From the NCBI RefSeq assembly GCF_030518795.1, contig NZ_CP130427.1, forward strand, positions 3,844,001 through 3,908,000: DNA of 64,000 nt. Reading direction: 5' to 3'. The stretch is from Micromonospora sp. NBRC 110009 (GTDB taxonomy: Bacteria; Actinomycetota; Actinomycetes; Mycobacteriales; Micromonosporaceae). The position numbers were made by a program, and so were the translations under genes. The number at the start of each line of letters is the position of its first letter. The stretch's first letter is position 1. Shown here piece after piece: positions 51,253-60,051 of this stretch. The notes below the pieces were generated by a model that saw only the letters and a program-made list of their open reading frames with translations, was not told where the DNA came from and searched no databases.

Positions 51253-52522
51253 GGCGGTCGGTGTTGAGTTGGGGGCGGAGGACCTCGGGGACCAGGACCG
51301 AGCCGTCGGACTGCTGGAACTGTTCGAGGATGGCGGGGAAGAGGCGGCTGGTGGCCAGCGCCGAACCGTTCAGGGTGTGCACGAAGCGGGTCTGCTTGCC
51401 GCCCGGCTCCCGGTAGCGGATGGCCGCCCGGCGGGCCTGGTAGTCGCCGCCCCAGGAGACCGACGACACCTCCTTGTACTTGCCGGTGCTCGGCATCCAG
51501 ACCTCGACGTCGAGGGTCTTGCGCATCGCGGCGCTGGCGTCGCCGGCCGCGAGCAGGCTGGTCTGGAAGTGCAGCCCCAACGCCCCGACCAGGCCCTCGA
51601 CGTGGGCGACCATCTGCTCCAGCGCGGCGTCCGCCTGCTCCGGCAGGGTGAACTGGAAGATCTCCACCTTGTTGAACTGGTGGCCGCGCACCGTGCCCCG
51701 CTCGTCCGAGTGCGAGCCGGCCGCCTCCCGGCGGTAGCACGGGGTGTAGGCGAACGCCTTCAGCGGCAGCTTCGCGGTCTCCAGGATCTCGTCCTGGAAC
51801 GCGCCGAGGATCGCCGTCTCCGCGGTGGGCAGCAGGAACTGGCCGCGCGGGGCGGACTGCCGGTCCAGGTGGTAGACGTCGTCGTAGAACTTGGGGAACT
51901 GCCCGGCGGCGAAGCCGGCGCTGTCCAGCAGCAGGTGCGGCGGGAGCAGGAACTCGTAGCCGGCCTGGATGTTCTGCTCGATCAGCCAGTTGACCAGCGC
52001 CCACTCCAGCCGGGCGCCCATCCCGGTGTACATCCAGAAGCCCGAGCCGCCGAGCTTCACGCCGCGCTCGTGGTCGACCAGGCCGAGTGCCCGGCTCAGC
52101 TCGACGTGGTCGCGGACCTGCTCGATGGCGGGTGCCTCGCCGAAGGTGCGCACCACCCGGTTCGCCTCCTTGCCGCCGGCGACCACGTCGTCGGCGGGCA
52201 GGTTGGGCAGCTCGCTCATGGTGCTGCGCAACCGGGACTGCACCTCGTCCAGCTGGGACTCCAGCTCGGCGAGCTGCTTGCGCTCGGCCTCCGGCGCGGC
52301 GGGCTCCGGCGCGGTGCCGGACCGCTTCGCCTGCGCGTACGCCCGCGCCTCGGCCTTGCGGCGCTGCCGCTCGGCGTCGATCTCCGTGATCAGGGCGCGA
52401 CGTTCCTGGTCGAGCCGCTGGATCTCGTCCAGCGCCCGGTTGACCTCGGCGGGATCCAGACGCTTCGCCAGCGCGGTCGCCACCGCCTCGCGATCCTTCC
52501 GGATCAACTCCATGTCGAGCAT
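51236..52522 (-). CDS. serS: Seryl-tRNA synthetase
   Basis: 428 residues, class II synthetase. N-terminal coiled-coil arm (residues about 25-120: RRALITEIDAERQRRKAEARAYAQ, LAELESQLDEVQSRLR) binds tRNA-Ser. Motif 2: YTPCYRREAAGSHSDERGTVRGHQFNKVEIFQF. Motif 3: HTLNGSALATSRLFPAILEQFQ. The motif 2 loop (RGTVRGHQFNKVE) differs from the RGIIRVHQFDKVE of the usual actinobacterial SerRS I recall, so this could be a second, more divergent copy. ATG start; CGGAGC lies upstream. Charges tRNA-Ser with serine. Confidence 0.92.
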   Translation of the reverse strand: MLDMELIRKDREAVATALAKRLDPAEVNRALDEIQRLDQERRALITEIDAERQRRKAEARAYAQAKRSGTAPEPAAPEAERKQLAELESQLDEVQSRLRSTMSELPNLPADDVVAGGKEANRVVRTFGEAPAIEQVRDHVELSRALGLVDHERGVKLGGSGFWMYTGMGARLEWALVNWLIEQNIQAGYEFLLPPHLLLDSAGFAAGQFPKFYDDVYHLDRQSAPRGQFLLPTAETAILGAFQDEILETAKLPLKAFAYTPCYRREAAGSHSDERGTVRGHQFNKVEIFQFTLPEQADAALEQMVAHVEGLVGALGLHFQTSLLAAGDASAAMRKTLDVEVWMPSTGKYKEVSSVSWGGDYQARRAAIRYREPGGKQTRFVHTLNGSALATSRLFPAILEQFQQSDGSVLVPEVLRPQLNTDRLTPIR

Positions 52523-52975
52523 GCTGCTCCGTACGCCTCCGTCCAGGCAGTCAGGTGGGACCCCCAGATGCTACCGTCGCGCCCCCGTCGACCCGGGCCG
52601 GCCCGTGGAGCCGAGCATCGGGGCTTCGTTTTCGTGGCGTTACCCGGTCACGGCGTGTGACGGAGACCCCGCTAGCAGCCCACGGTGACACTGCGTCACG
52701 GGCGTCGGCCCTGGAGCCGGGTCCATTGGCGCTCATTGCGCCGGTGCAGGCTGGTGAGCTGGTCATCCCCGCGGAGACGTCACGCCGCCCGCCACACCCT
52801 CTGGCTTCCTTTGCTCTGCTGCCACGGACGCAACCGTCGCGCTCCGTGCCCTGTTGCGCGGATGGCTGCAGAGCAAAGGGACGTGGAGGTCATGGGTGGG
52901 GCGGGCGCCGGCATAACTCAGCGTGACGGCGGTCGGCCATGGGCCCGGCCCGGGCGGAGGCAGCGGCGGGTGGGG
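52523..52975. other. Intergenic region upstream of serS with dyads and an imperfect repeat
   Basis: 453 bases with no supported gene. Two related dyads: GTCAC-N5-GTGAC (52647-52661) and GTGAC-N5-GTCAC (52685-52699). Farther up, TTCCTTTGCTCTGCTGCC (52806-52823) and GGCTGCAGAGCAAAGGGA (52864-52881) are 16/18 complementary and could fold into a long hairpin. I found no T-box motif. Confidence 0.55.
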
Positions 52976-54064
52976 TCAGAGGCGGACCGGCATGAGGATG
53001 GAGAAGACGTCGGGCTCGTCCGGGCGGCGCACGGCCAGCGGGGCGATCGGCCCGTCCAGCTCCAGCACCAGCTGACCCCGACCCCCGGCGTCCAGGGCGT
53101 CGAGCAGGTACTCCCGGTTCACGCCCACCCGCACCGCGTCGGGGCCGGCCGTCTCGTCCGGTCCCACCACCCGCAGCCCGCCCCGCTCGTCCAGGCCAAG
53201 GACGGCCACCTTGGCGCGGACCCCGTCGTGCTCGCGGACCAGCACCGGGCCCCCGCCGGTGAGGGCGGTACGCAGCGCCACCACGTCCACCGGGATCCGG
53301 TACGTGGGTGCGCCGCTGACCCGCCCGTGCAGCAGCCGGCGGTAGTCCGGGAAGTCGTACGGCGGGACGTCCGCCGCCACCACCCGGCCGGCGACCGAGA
53401 CCTCGACCCGGTTCGGGGCGACGGTGAGGTGCGCCTCAGGGGTGATCCCGGCGCCGGTGTCGAGCAGGGCGCGCACGGCGTCCACCGCGTCCACCGGGAG
53501 CAGCGCCCGCACGGCCGAGCCGTCGATCTTCCCGGTCACCCGGGCCACCGCCAGCCGGTGCCGGTCGGTGGCGACCAGCCGTACGCCGTCCGGCTCGACG
53601 TCCAGCAGCACGCCGGCCAGCACCGGCAGGTCGGGGTCGGTGCCGACGGCGAACCGGACGGCGTCGACGGCGGCGGCCAGGTCCACGCGGGACAGCACGA
53701 GACGGGTGGTCACGGGGAACTCCTCCGGGTCGATGAGGGCGCGGATCCGGGAGAGCTCACGGCGGGCGTCGGTCAGGCCGTCCTCCAGCCGGCGCAGGTG
53801 CGCGTCCAGCAGTCGGTGCAGCACGGCTGGCTGGTGCCGGTGCCGCAGCGCCTCGGCGATCCCGGCCAGCGGCATGCCGACCCGGCGCAGCCCGGCGACC
53901 AGGCGCGCCGGGGCGACCTGGTCGTCGGTGTACCAGCGGTAGCCGGTGGCCGGGTCGACCCGGGCCGGGACCAGCACCCCGGACCGGTCGTAGAACCGCA
54001 GCGCGCTGACCGTCAGCCCGCTGCTGCGGGCCAGCTCGCCGATGCTGCGCAGGTCGCTCTCCAC
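52976..54064 (-). CDS. MerR-family regulator fused to DNA polymerase III beta-clamp domains
   Basis: 362 residues. N-terminal MerR helix-turn-helix and wing (SIGELARSSGLTVSALRFYDRSGVLVPARVDPATGYRWYT), then a dimerisation helix (RRLEDGLTDARRELSRIRALI). From about residue 120 the sequence follows DnaN: LPVLAGVLLDVEPDGVRLVATDRHRLAV (clamp domain II), PYDFPDYRRLLHG, and C-terminal VNREYLLDALDAGGRGQL and SILMPVRL (clamp domain III end). Clamp domain I is absent. It could dimerise into a ring fragment or use the clamp fold to bind ligand or peptide. GTG 54064 follows AGGATCC. Gene order with the next two genes on the same strand suggests a shared locus. Confidence 0.85.
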   Translation of the reverse strand: MESDLRSIGELARSSGLTVSALRFYDRSGVLVPARVDPATGYRWYTDDQVAPARLVAGLRRVGMPLAGIAEALRHRHQPAVLHRLLDAHLRRLEDGLTDARRELSRIRALIDPEEFPVTTRLVLSRVDLAAAVDAVRFAVGTDPDLPVLAGVLLDVEPDGVRLVATDRHRLAVARVTGKIDGSAVRALLPVDAVDAVRALLDTGAGITPEAHLTVAPNRVEVSVAGRVVAADVPPYDFPDYRRLLHGRVSGAPTYRIPVDVVALRTALTGGGPVLVREHDGVRAKVAVLGLDERGGLRVVGPDETAGPDAVRVGVNREYLLDALDAGGRGQLVLELDGPIAPLAVRRPDEPDVFSILMPVRL

Positions 54065-54099
54065 GACGTCGGATCCTGGGCCCTCAACCCGGTCGAGGG

Positions 54100-55275
54100 T
54101 CAAGCGCCGACCACCCGGAACGTGATGCCGGCCGTCACCAGCCGGTCCAGCAGGGCATCCCCCATCGCGGTCACCGTGGTCACCTGCCCGGCGGTGGGCG
54201 GCAGCTCGTCGAACGCCAGGCAGAGCGCCGACTCGGCGAGCATCTTGGCAGTCTCGTCGTACCCGGGGTCGCCGCCGGCCACCTCGGTGAGCACCCGCCG
54301 GCCGCCGCCGGTGCCGATGAACCGGACCCGGAACCAGGATTTCGCCCGCTGCTGCGCGCTCGGCCCCTGCCCGGAGGAGAGCCGGCCGAGCAGCCAGCGC
54401 CGGGTCGGCGGCAGCTTCACCAGCCCGACCAGGCCGGCCATGCCCACCCCGGCGGCGAGGATCGTCGGCAGCCGTTTCACCGCGGCGAAGTGGCGGTAGC
54501 GGAAGTCCGGGCCGTACTCCGGGCGGGCCGCCGCCGACCGGCGGACCACCTGCGGGTCGATCGTCGGCAGCGGCACCGCCCACATGCCGAACTCCTTCAC
54601 CCGGCCCACCTTCCCGGGCACGGCCCGGACCCGGCGCCCCGCCGGCCGCGGCTCGACCGCCTTGCGGGCCCGGGCCGCCCGGGTCATCTCCCCGGTGCGG
54701 GAGAACGCGGTGAGCGCCGAGTGGTAGGTCCCGGCGGAGAACCGCCCGCCGGCCCGGACGTAGCCGTCCACGGTGACCGGCCCGTCGGTGGGGAGTTGCC
54801 GGACGGTGAACCAGGCGCCCAGGTCGTGCGGGACGGAGTCGAAGCCGCAGGCGTGCACCAGCCGGGCCCCGGTGCGCACCGCCTCGGCGTGGTGCCGCAC
54901 GTACATCAGGTCGACGAACTCCGGCTCGCCGGTGATGTCGAGGTAGTCGGTGCCGGCGGCCGCGCAGGCCGCGACCAGCGGCTCCCCGTGATGGATGTAC
55001 GGGCCGACGGTGCTGGCGACCACCCGCGCGCTCTCGGCGACCGCGCGCAGCGACGCCGGGTCGGTGACGTCGGCGGTCAGCAGCGGCAGCTCGGCCAGGC
55101 CCGGGTCGAGCGCGGCGAGCCGGTCCCGCACCGCAACCAGCTTGGCCGGGTTGCGCCCGGCGAGCGCCCAGCGCAGCCCCTCCGGGGCGCGCCGGGCCAG
55201 GTATTCGGCGGTGAGGCCGCCGGTGAACCCGGTGGCGCCGAAGAGGACGAGGTCGTACGGGCGGTCGTCGCGCAT
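54100..55275 (-). CDS. Saccharopine-dehydrogenase-like / trans-acting enoyl reductase family protein
   Basis: 391 residues. N-terminal Rossmann fold DLVLFGATGFTGGLTAEYLARR and ADVTDPASLRAVAESARVV, VASTVGPYIHHGEPLVAACAAAGTDYLDITGEPEF. This is the family of mycobacterial Rv2449c and Rv2953 (the latter a trans-acting enoyl reductase in phenolic glycolipid synthesis). A single hydrophobic segment near residue 285 (ILAAGVGMAGLVGLVKL) may associate with membrane. Substrate here unknown; 31 bases separate it from the Zn-dehydrogenase gene, 35 from the MerR-clamp gene. Confidence 0.85.
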   Translation of the reverse strand: MRDDRPYDLVLFGATGFTGGLTAEYLARRAPEGLRWALAGRNPAKLVAVRDRLAALDPGLAELPLLTADVTDPASLRAVAESARVVASTVGPYIHHGEPLVAACAAAGTDYLDITGEPEFVDLMYVRHHAEAVRTGARLVHACGFDSVPHDLGAWFTVRQLPTDGPVTVDGYVRAGGRFSAGTYHSALTAFSRTGEMTRAARARKAVEPRPAGRRVRAVPGKVGRVKEFGMWAVPLPTIDPQVVRRSAAARPEYGPDFRYRHFAAVKRLPTILAAGVGMAGLVGLVKLPPTRRWLLGRLSSGQGPSAQQRAKSWFRVRFIGTGGGRRVLTEVAGGDPGYDETAKMLAESALCLAFDELPPTAGQVTTVTAMGDALLDRLVTAGITFRVVGA

Positions 55276-55306
55276 CCGCCGAGTGTGCCACTCCCGGCCG
55301 CACCGA

Positions 55307-56452
55307 TCACGGGGCGAAGACCGCCCGTACGCAACCGTCGGCCCGGTCGCGGAAGAGGGTGTAGCCGTCGGGGCCCCGCTCCAGCGGCAGGCGGTGGGTG
55401 GCCAGGTGCTCGGTCCGCAGCTCGTCGCGGGCCATCCGGTCCAGCAGCGTCGGGATCCAGCGCTGCCCGTGCTGCCGGGCGCCGCGCACGGTCAGCCCCT
55501 TGTTCATCACGGCACCGAGCGGAAACGTGTCCACGAAGCCGGTCCAGGTGCCGAGGACCACCACGATGCCGCCCTTGCGGCAGGCGTGCACCGCCTCGCG
55601 CAGCGCCAGCGGCCGCTCCCCGCCGTCCCGCCGGCCGAGCAGCCCGGGCGGCTCCGCCGGCATGCCGACCGCCTCCACGCACACGTCCGGGCCCCGGCCG
55701 CCGCTGCGTTCCCGCAGCTCGGCGGGGACGTCCACGTACCGGTAGTTGAGCGGTTCCGCGCCGACGTGCCGTTCGGCCATCCGCAGCCGGTCGTCGTGGT
55801 CGTCGACGATCACCACCCGTTCCGCGCCCCGCGCCAGGGCGGCCCCAGCGGTGAGCTGGCCGACCGCTCCCGCGCCCCAGACCGCCACCACGTCGCCCGG
55901 CGTCACGTCGCCCAGCTCGGCGCCCATCCAGCCGGTCGGCGCGGCGTCGGAGGCGAAGACGGCCCGGTCGTCGCTGACCGCCTCCGGCACGGTGAACGCG
56001 CCGACGTCCGCGTACGGCACCCGCACGTACTCGGCGTGGCTGCCGGCGAAGCCGCCCAGCGGGGCGGGGTGGCCGAAGCAGCCGCCGGTGGGCTGGCCCC
56101 ACGCCGCCTCCGCCGCCGCCCCGTCCGGGGTGCCGTTGTCGCAGCAGGCGAAGAGGCCCCGCCGGCAGAACCAGCAGGCGCCGCAAGCGACCCCGGCGCA
56201 GACCACCACCCGGTCGGCGACCCGGTGCCGGCGTACCTCCGGGCCGACCTCGACCACCTCGCCGAGGAACTCGTGCCCGAGCACGTCCCCGGCGGCCAGG
56301 TGGGGAACCTGTCCGGCCAGCAGCGGCAGGTCCGCCCCGCAGGTGACGCTGCGCCGCACCCGGACGATCATGTCGTGCGCGTTGCGCAGCTCCGGGTCGG
56401 GAACCTGGCGCACCGCCAGCGCGTCGGTGCCCTCCCAGCAGAGCGCCCTCAC
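55307..56452 (-). CDS. Zinc-dependent alcohol dehydrogenase (formaldehyde dehydrogenase-like)
   Basis: 381 residues, MDR family. Catalytic zinc: TCGADLPLL Cys and GHEFLG His/Glu; structural zinc: CGACWFCRRGLFACC; cofactor fold VVAVWGAGAVGQLTAGAALARG. The loop GMPAEPPGLLGRRDGGERPLA is longer than in many MDRs, as in glutathione- or mycothiol-independent formaldehyde dehydrogenases. GTG start overlaps the upstream gene stop by 4 bases. Oxidises a small alcohol or aldehyde. Confidence 0.9.
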   Translation of the reverse strand: MRALCWEGTDALAVRQVPDPELRNAHDMIVRVRRSVTCGADLPLLAGQVPHLAAGDVLGHEFLGEVVEVGPEVRRHRVADRVVVCAGVACGACWFCRRGLFACCDNGTPDGAAAEAAWGQPTGGCFGHPAPLGGFAGSHAEYVRVPYADVGAFTVPEAVSDDRAVFASDAAPTGWMGAELGDVTPGDVVAVWGAGAVGQLTAGAALARGAERVVIVDDHDDRLRMAERHVGAEPLNYRYVDVPAELRERSGGRGPDVCVEAVGMPAEPPGLLGRRDGGERPLALREAVHACRKGGIVVVLGTWTGFVDTFPLGAVMNKGLTVRGARQHGQRWIPTLLDRMARDELRTEHLATHRLPLERGPDGYTLFRDRADGCVRAVFAP

Positions 56453-56886
56453 CCGGACACCACCGGGCGGTCCAGCCGGGAGCGGTCGGCGCGGAGCACC
56501 TCGCCGGTCTCGAAGAGCTGCTTGGCCTCCCGCAACACCTGTCGGAGGAACCGGCCGGGGTCGTCCCCGACCAGGTGGGCGGCCATTCCGGGCAGCTTCG
56601 GCTCACCGCCGAGCGGTCGGGCGGCCAGCTCGGTGCCGCGCCCGCCGGGAGCCGGCCGGGCGGCCAGCTCCACCGCGCCGTCGAGGCGGCGCAACGGCGC
56701 CGGCCACCGCCCGGACGGGAGCACCTCCTCGGGCCGGCCGGCGACCGTCACCACCTGCCAGCGTCCGGGCCGCGGGTCGCTCCCGGTCGCGCGGGGCGGG
56801 CGCCGCCGCCGGCGTACGAGGGCACGCGTGGCATTCGTCGCGGCCGCCACCGCGAGGGTGACCGCCCCACCGGTCAGCCGTCCCAT
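56449..56886 (-). CDS. Small SRPBCC-derived hypothetical protein partnering the alcohol dehydrogenase
   Basis: 145 residues. Begins with a short hydrophobic segment (GGAVTLAVAAATNATRALV) then RRRRRPPRAT, a basic stop-transfer. The C-terminal GDDPGRFLRQVLREAKQLFETGEVL resembles the tail of actinobacterial SRPBCC/cyclase proteins found with alcohol dehydrogenases. AGGTGA precedes the ATG. GTGA overlap with the dehydrogenase gene implies tight co-translation. Function unknown. Confidence 0.65.
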   Translation of the reverse strand: MGRLTGGAVTLAVAAATNATRALVRRRRRPPRATGSDPRPGRWQVVTVAGRPEEVLPSGRWPAPLRRLDGAVELAARPAPGGRGTELAARPLGGEPKLPGMAAHLVGDDPGRFLRQVLREAKQLFETGEVLRADRSRLDRPVVSG

Positions 56887-57075
56887 CCGTGTCACCTGCC
56901 CCTCCCGTCGTCCGGACGCGCCGGGCGGCCGGTCACGCGCGGCCGGCCGCCCGCGTGCCTCCAGCGTCGGGTCCGGGCGGGTGAAGCCGGTTCGCCCCGA
57001 AGGGGTGAACCGGTGCGGGCCGGGTAAGCGCTGCCCGCACCGCCGGGGGAGCGGACGCCACGGGGAGGGGGCCGC

Positions 57076-60039
57076 ATGCCGGAGGAGGCCGACCGCGCCG
57101 AGGTCGCCGAAACGCCAACCGACGTCATCGCGCCTGAGGGCGCTGCCGCGCCCGTCGACGTGCCGACGGGCACCGCCCCGGCGGATCCGACCGGCCCGCT
57201 GGGCGGGACCCGGGTGGTGCCGGTCGGGGCTGCTGCGCCCGACCGCCCGACCCTGCTGGCCTCCCGGCTGGCCGCGCCCGCGCCGCCCGAGCCGGTGCTG
57301 GTCCGGCCCCGGCTGCTGGACCGGCTGGACCGGGGGGTGGCCGGTCCGGTGACGCTGGTCTCCGCGCCGGCCGGCTGGGGCAAGACCACCCTGCTCGCCA
57401 CGTGGGCGCGCGCCGTCCAGGTCGAGCCGCCACCGGCGTGGGTGGCGGTGGAGGACGGCGACACGGGGGAGCGGCTCTGGTCGTACCTGGCGGCGGCCCT
57501 GCGGGCGGCGGTGGCCGGCGGGCCGGACGGGGCGTCCCAGTCGCCCGTGCCGGACGCGCCGCCCCGACCCGACCAGCTCGAACTGCTCGCCGCGGCACTG
57601 GCCGGCCGGGAGCGCCCGGTGCTGCTGGTCCTGGACGACCTGCACCGGATCACCGACCCGGCCGCACTGACCGGGCTGGAATTCCTGCTCCGGCACGCGG
57701 AGGGGCGGCTGCGGCTGGTGGTCGGGGCACGCACCGGGCCGCCGTTGGCCCTGCACCGGTGGCGGCTGGCCGGGGAGCTGACCGAGATCGGCCCGGCGGA
57801 CCTGGCGTTCACCGACGACGAGGTGGCGGACCTGCTGGTGGCGCACGCGGTGCCGCTGCCCGCGGCGGCGGTGCCCCGGCTCCGGGCCCGGACCGGCGGC
57901 TGGCCGGCCGGTCTGCGCTTCGCCGCCCTGGCGCTGCGCGCCCAGGCCGACCCGGCCCGGGCGGTCGAGCGGTTCGGCGGCGACCAGCCGGACGTCGCCG
58001 GCTATCTGCGCGACGAGGTGCTCGCCCCGCTGGACCCGGACGCCCGGGACGTGCTGCGGCGCAGCGCCGTCGCGGCGGCCGTCTGCGCCGACCTGGCCGA
58101 CGCGGTGACCGGGCGGGCCGATGCCGGCCAGGTGCTGGCCGATTTGGCCCGGACCGGCGGCTTCCTCGAACACGACGGCGGCACCCCGCCCTGGTACCGG
58201 TGCCACCCCCTGCTGGCCGACCTGCTCCGCGACGAGCTGGGCCGGCTGCCCGCGGAGGAGCTGCGCGAGCTGCACCTGCGGGCGGCCGGCTGGTACGCGG
58301 GCAACGGCCGGCCGGCGGAGGCGCTGCGGCACGCGCTGGCCGGTGGCGAGTGGGACCGGGCCACCGAGCTGCTGATCGCCCGGTGGCCGGAGCTGATGCC
58401 GTACGAGCGGGAGGTCCCGGCCGGCCCAGCCCCGGCCGAGCCGCCCGACGGGGCGGTCCGCCGGGATCCGGAGCTGGGGCTGGCCTGCGCCGCCGAGCGG
58501 GCGTACGCGGGCGACGCCGATGCCGCCGCCGGGCAGCTGCGGCGCGCCGTCGGGTATGCCCGCGACCTGCCCGCCCCCCGCCGCGACCGGTTCCGCCGGC
58601 TGGCCACCGCGCTGGAGCTCACCCTGGCCCGGCTCACCGGCGACCACGGGGAGGTACGCCGGGCCGCCGCCCGGCTGCTCGCCACCCGTCCCACCCCGGC
58701 GGGGCCGGGCGATGACCCGCGGGCCGGGGCGGGGGAGGACGCCGACGCCCGCGCGGTGGCGGGCGCCGCGCTCGGCCTGGCCGCGCTGGCCGAGGGGGAG
58801 CTGCCCGCCGCCGGGGAGCGGTTCGCCGAGGCGCTCGCCGCCGCCCGGGAGGCGGGCCGGACCCGCACGGAACTGGTCTGCGCGAGCCGGTCGGCGCTGC
58901 TGGACGCGGTCCGGGGCGAGCTGCGGGTGGCCGAGCGGACCGCCCGGGAGGCGCTGGGCATGCCGCCCTGCCAGGGCTGGTCGTGCCGGCTGGACTGCGG
59001 GTACGCGTACCTGGCTCTGGCCCTGGTGGCGTGGCACCGGGACGAGCCGGCGGAGGCCGGCGCGCACCTGACGCTCGCCGACCCGGCCACCGCGGACCCG
59101 GTGCCGGCCGCGCTGGCGGCGCTCTGCCGGGCCGAGCTGCTCGCCGCGGGCGGCGAGCCGGCCACCGCCCTGCGGCTGCTCGCCGCGGCCCGGGAGACCG
59201 CGCCCGGGCCCGAGCTGGCCGCCTGGCTCACCGCCGGCGAGGCGCAGCTCCGCGCGGCGGTCGGCGACCTGGACACCGCCCGCGCCCGGCTCACCGACGC
59301 GCTGCGCGCCGCTGAGCACGGATCCGTGGTGGAGGGTCCGGTGTCCGGCGGCGAGCCGGGTCCGGATCGGACGGTCGCGCCCCCCGGGTCGGCACCGGAC
59401 CGGCCGGCCGGGCTCGCTGCGCCGGGCCGCGCGACCGGGCCCGGCGGGGCGGCGGTGCTGGGGGTGGGGCTGGCCCGGGTGGAGCTGCGGGCGGGGGACC
59501 CGCGCGCCGCCGGTCGGGCGCTGCCCGACTGGATGGCCCCCGCCGCCGACGCCTGGCCGCTGCCGGTCCGGCTCGCCGCCGGCCTCCTGGACGCGGCGCT
59601 GGCCGGGGCGGGCGGCGACGACCGGCGGGCCGGGCGGCTCCTGGAGCAGGTGCTCGACCTGGCCGGACCGGAGGGCTACCGGCGGGTCTTCACCCGGGCC
59701 GACCCGGGGGTACGCGACCTGCTCGCCACGCATCTGGACTCCGGCACGGCGCACTGGGCGACGGTGAGCGACCTGGTGCGCGGCGCGGACGAGCGGGGCG
59801 CCGACGAGCCGCCCGAGCGGCCGGGCGGGCCGGAGCGGACGCTGGACGAGCCGCTCACCGAGCGGGAGCTGACCATCCTGCGCTACCTGCAGAGCATCCT
59901 GTCCAACGTGGAGATCGCCAGCGAGCTGTCGCTGTCGGTCAACACGGTGAAGACCCACGTCCGCAACATCTACCGCAAGCTCGACGCGACCCGCCGGCGC
60001 GAAGCGGTCCGGCGGGCCCGTGAGCTCCGGTTGATCTGA
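57076..60039 (+). CDS. LAL/MalT-type LuxR-family ATP-dependent regulator
   Basis: 987 residues. Walker A SAPAGWGKTTLL at about 97-107; Walker B VLLVLDDLHRI at about 185; a long helical TPR-like sensor (about 280-925) of Ala/Leu/Arg-rich repeats; and C-terminal LuxR helix-turn-helix LTERELTILRYLQSILSNVEIASELSLSVNTVKTHVRNIYRKL. This is the MalT architecture: ATP and an inducer drive oligomerisation and activation. GGGAGGGGG precedes the ATG. It is divergent from the dehydrogenase operon and may regulate it. The first 55 residues are Ala/Pro/Glu-rich and likely disordered. Confidence 0.92.
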   Translation: MPEEADRAEVAETPTDVIAPEGAAAPVDVPTGTAPADPTGPLGGTRVVPVGAAAPDRPTLLASRLAAPAPPEPVLVRPRLLDRLDRGVAGPVTLVSAPAGWGKTTLLATWARAVQVEPPPAWVAVEDGDTGERLWSYLAAALRAAVAGGPDGASQSPVPDAPPRPDQLELLAAALAGRERPVLLVLDDLHRITDPAALTGLEFLLRHAEGRLRLVVGARTGPPLALHRWRLAGELTEIGPADLAFTDDEVADLLVAHAVPLPAAAVPRLRARTGGWPAGLRFAALALRAQADPARAVERFGGDQPDVAGYLRDEVLAPLDPDARDVLRRSAVAAAVCADLADAVTGRADAGQVLADLARTGGFLEHDGGTPPWYRCHPLLADLLRDELGRLPAEELRELHLRAAGWYAGNGRPAEALRHALAGGEWDRATELLIARWPELMPYEREVPAGPAPAEPPDGAVRRDPELGLACAAERAYAGDADAAAGQLRRAVGYARDLPAPRRDRFRRLATALELTLARLTGDHGEVRRAAARLLATRPTPAGPGDDPRAGAGEDADARAVAGAALGLAALAEGELPAAGERFAEALAAAREAGRTRTELVCASRSALLDAVRGELRVAERTAREALGMPPCQGWSCRLDCGYAYLALALVAWHRDEPAEAGAHLTLADPATADPVPAALAALCRAELLAAGGEPATALRLLAAARETAPGPELAAWLTAGEAQLRAAVGDLDTARARLTDALRAAEHGSVVEGPVSGGEPGPDRTVAPPGSAPDRPAGLAAPGRATGPGGAAVLGVGLARVELRAGDPRAAGRALPDWMAPAADAWPLPVRLAAGLLDAALAGAGGDDRRAGRLLEQVLDLAGPEGYRRVFTRADPGVRDLLATHLDSGTAHWATVSDLVRGADERGADEPPERPGGPERTLDEPLTERELTILRYLQSILSNVEIASELSLSVNTVKTHVRNIYRKLDATRRREAVRRARELRLI

Positions 60040-60051
60040 CGGCGGTGCCGG

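Noticed and set aside
52523..52975. T-box or riboswitch upstream of serS
   Set aside because: The conserved T-box core sequence is missing on the serS strand.
56449..59958. A 1169-codon minus-strand frame covering the LAL regulator
   Set aside because: Only its last 145 codons (from ATG 56886) look like protein; the rest is the complement of the LAL gene.
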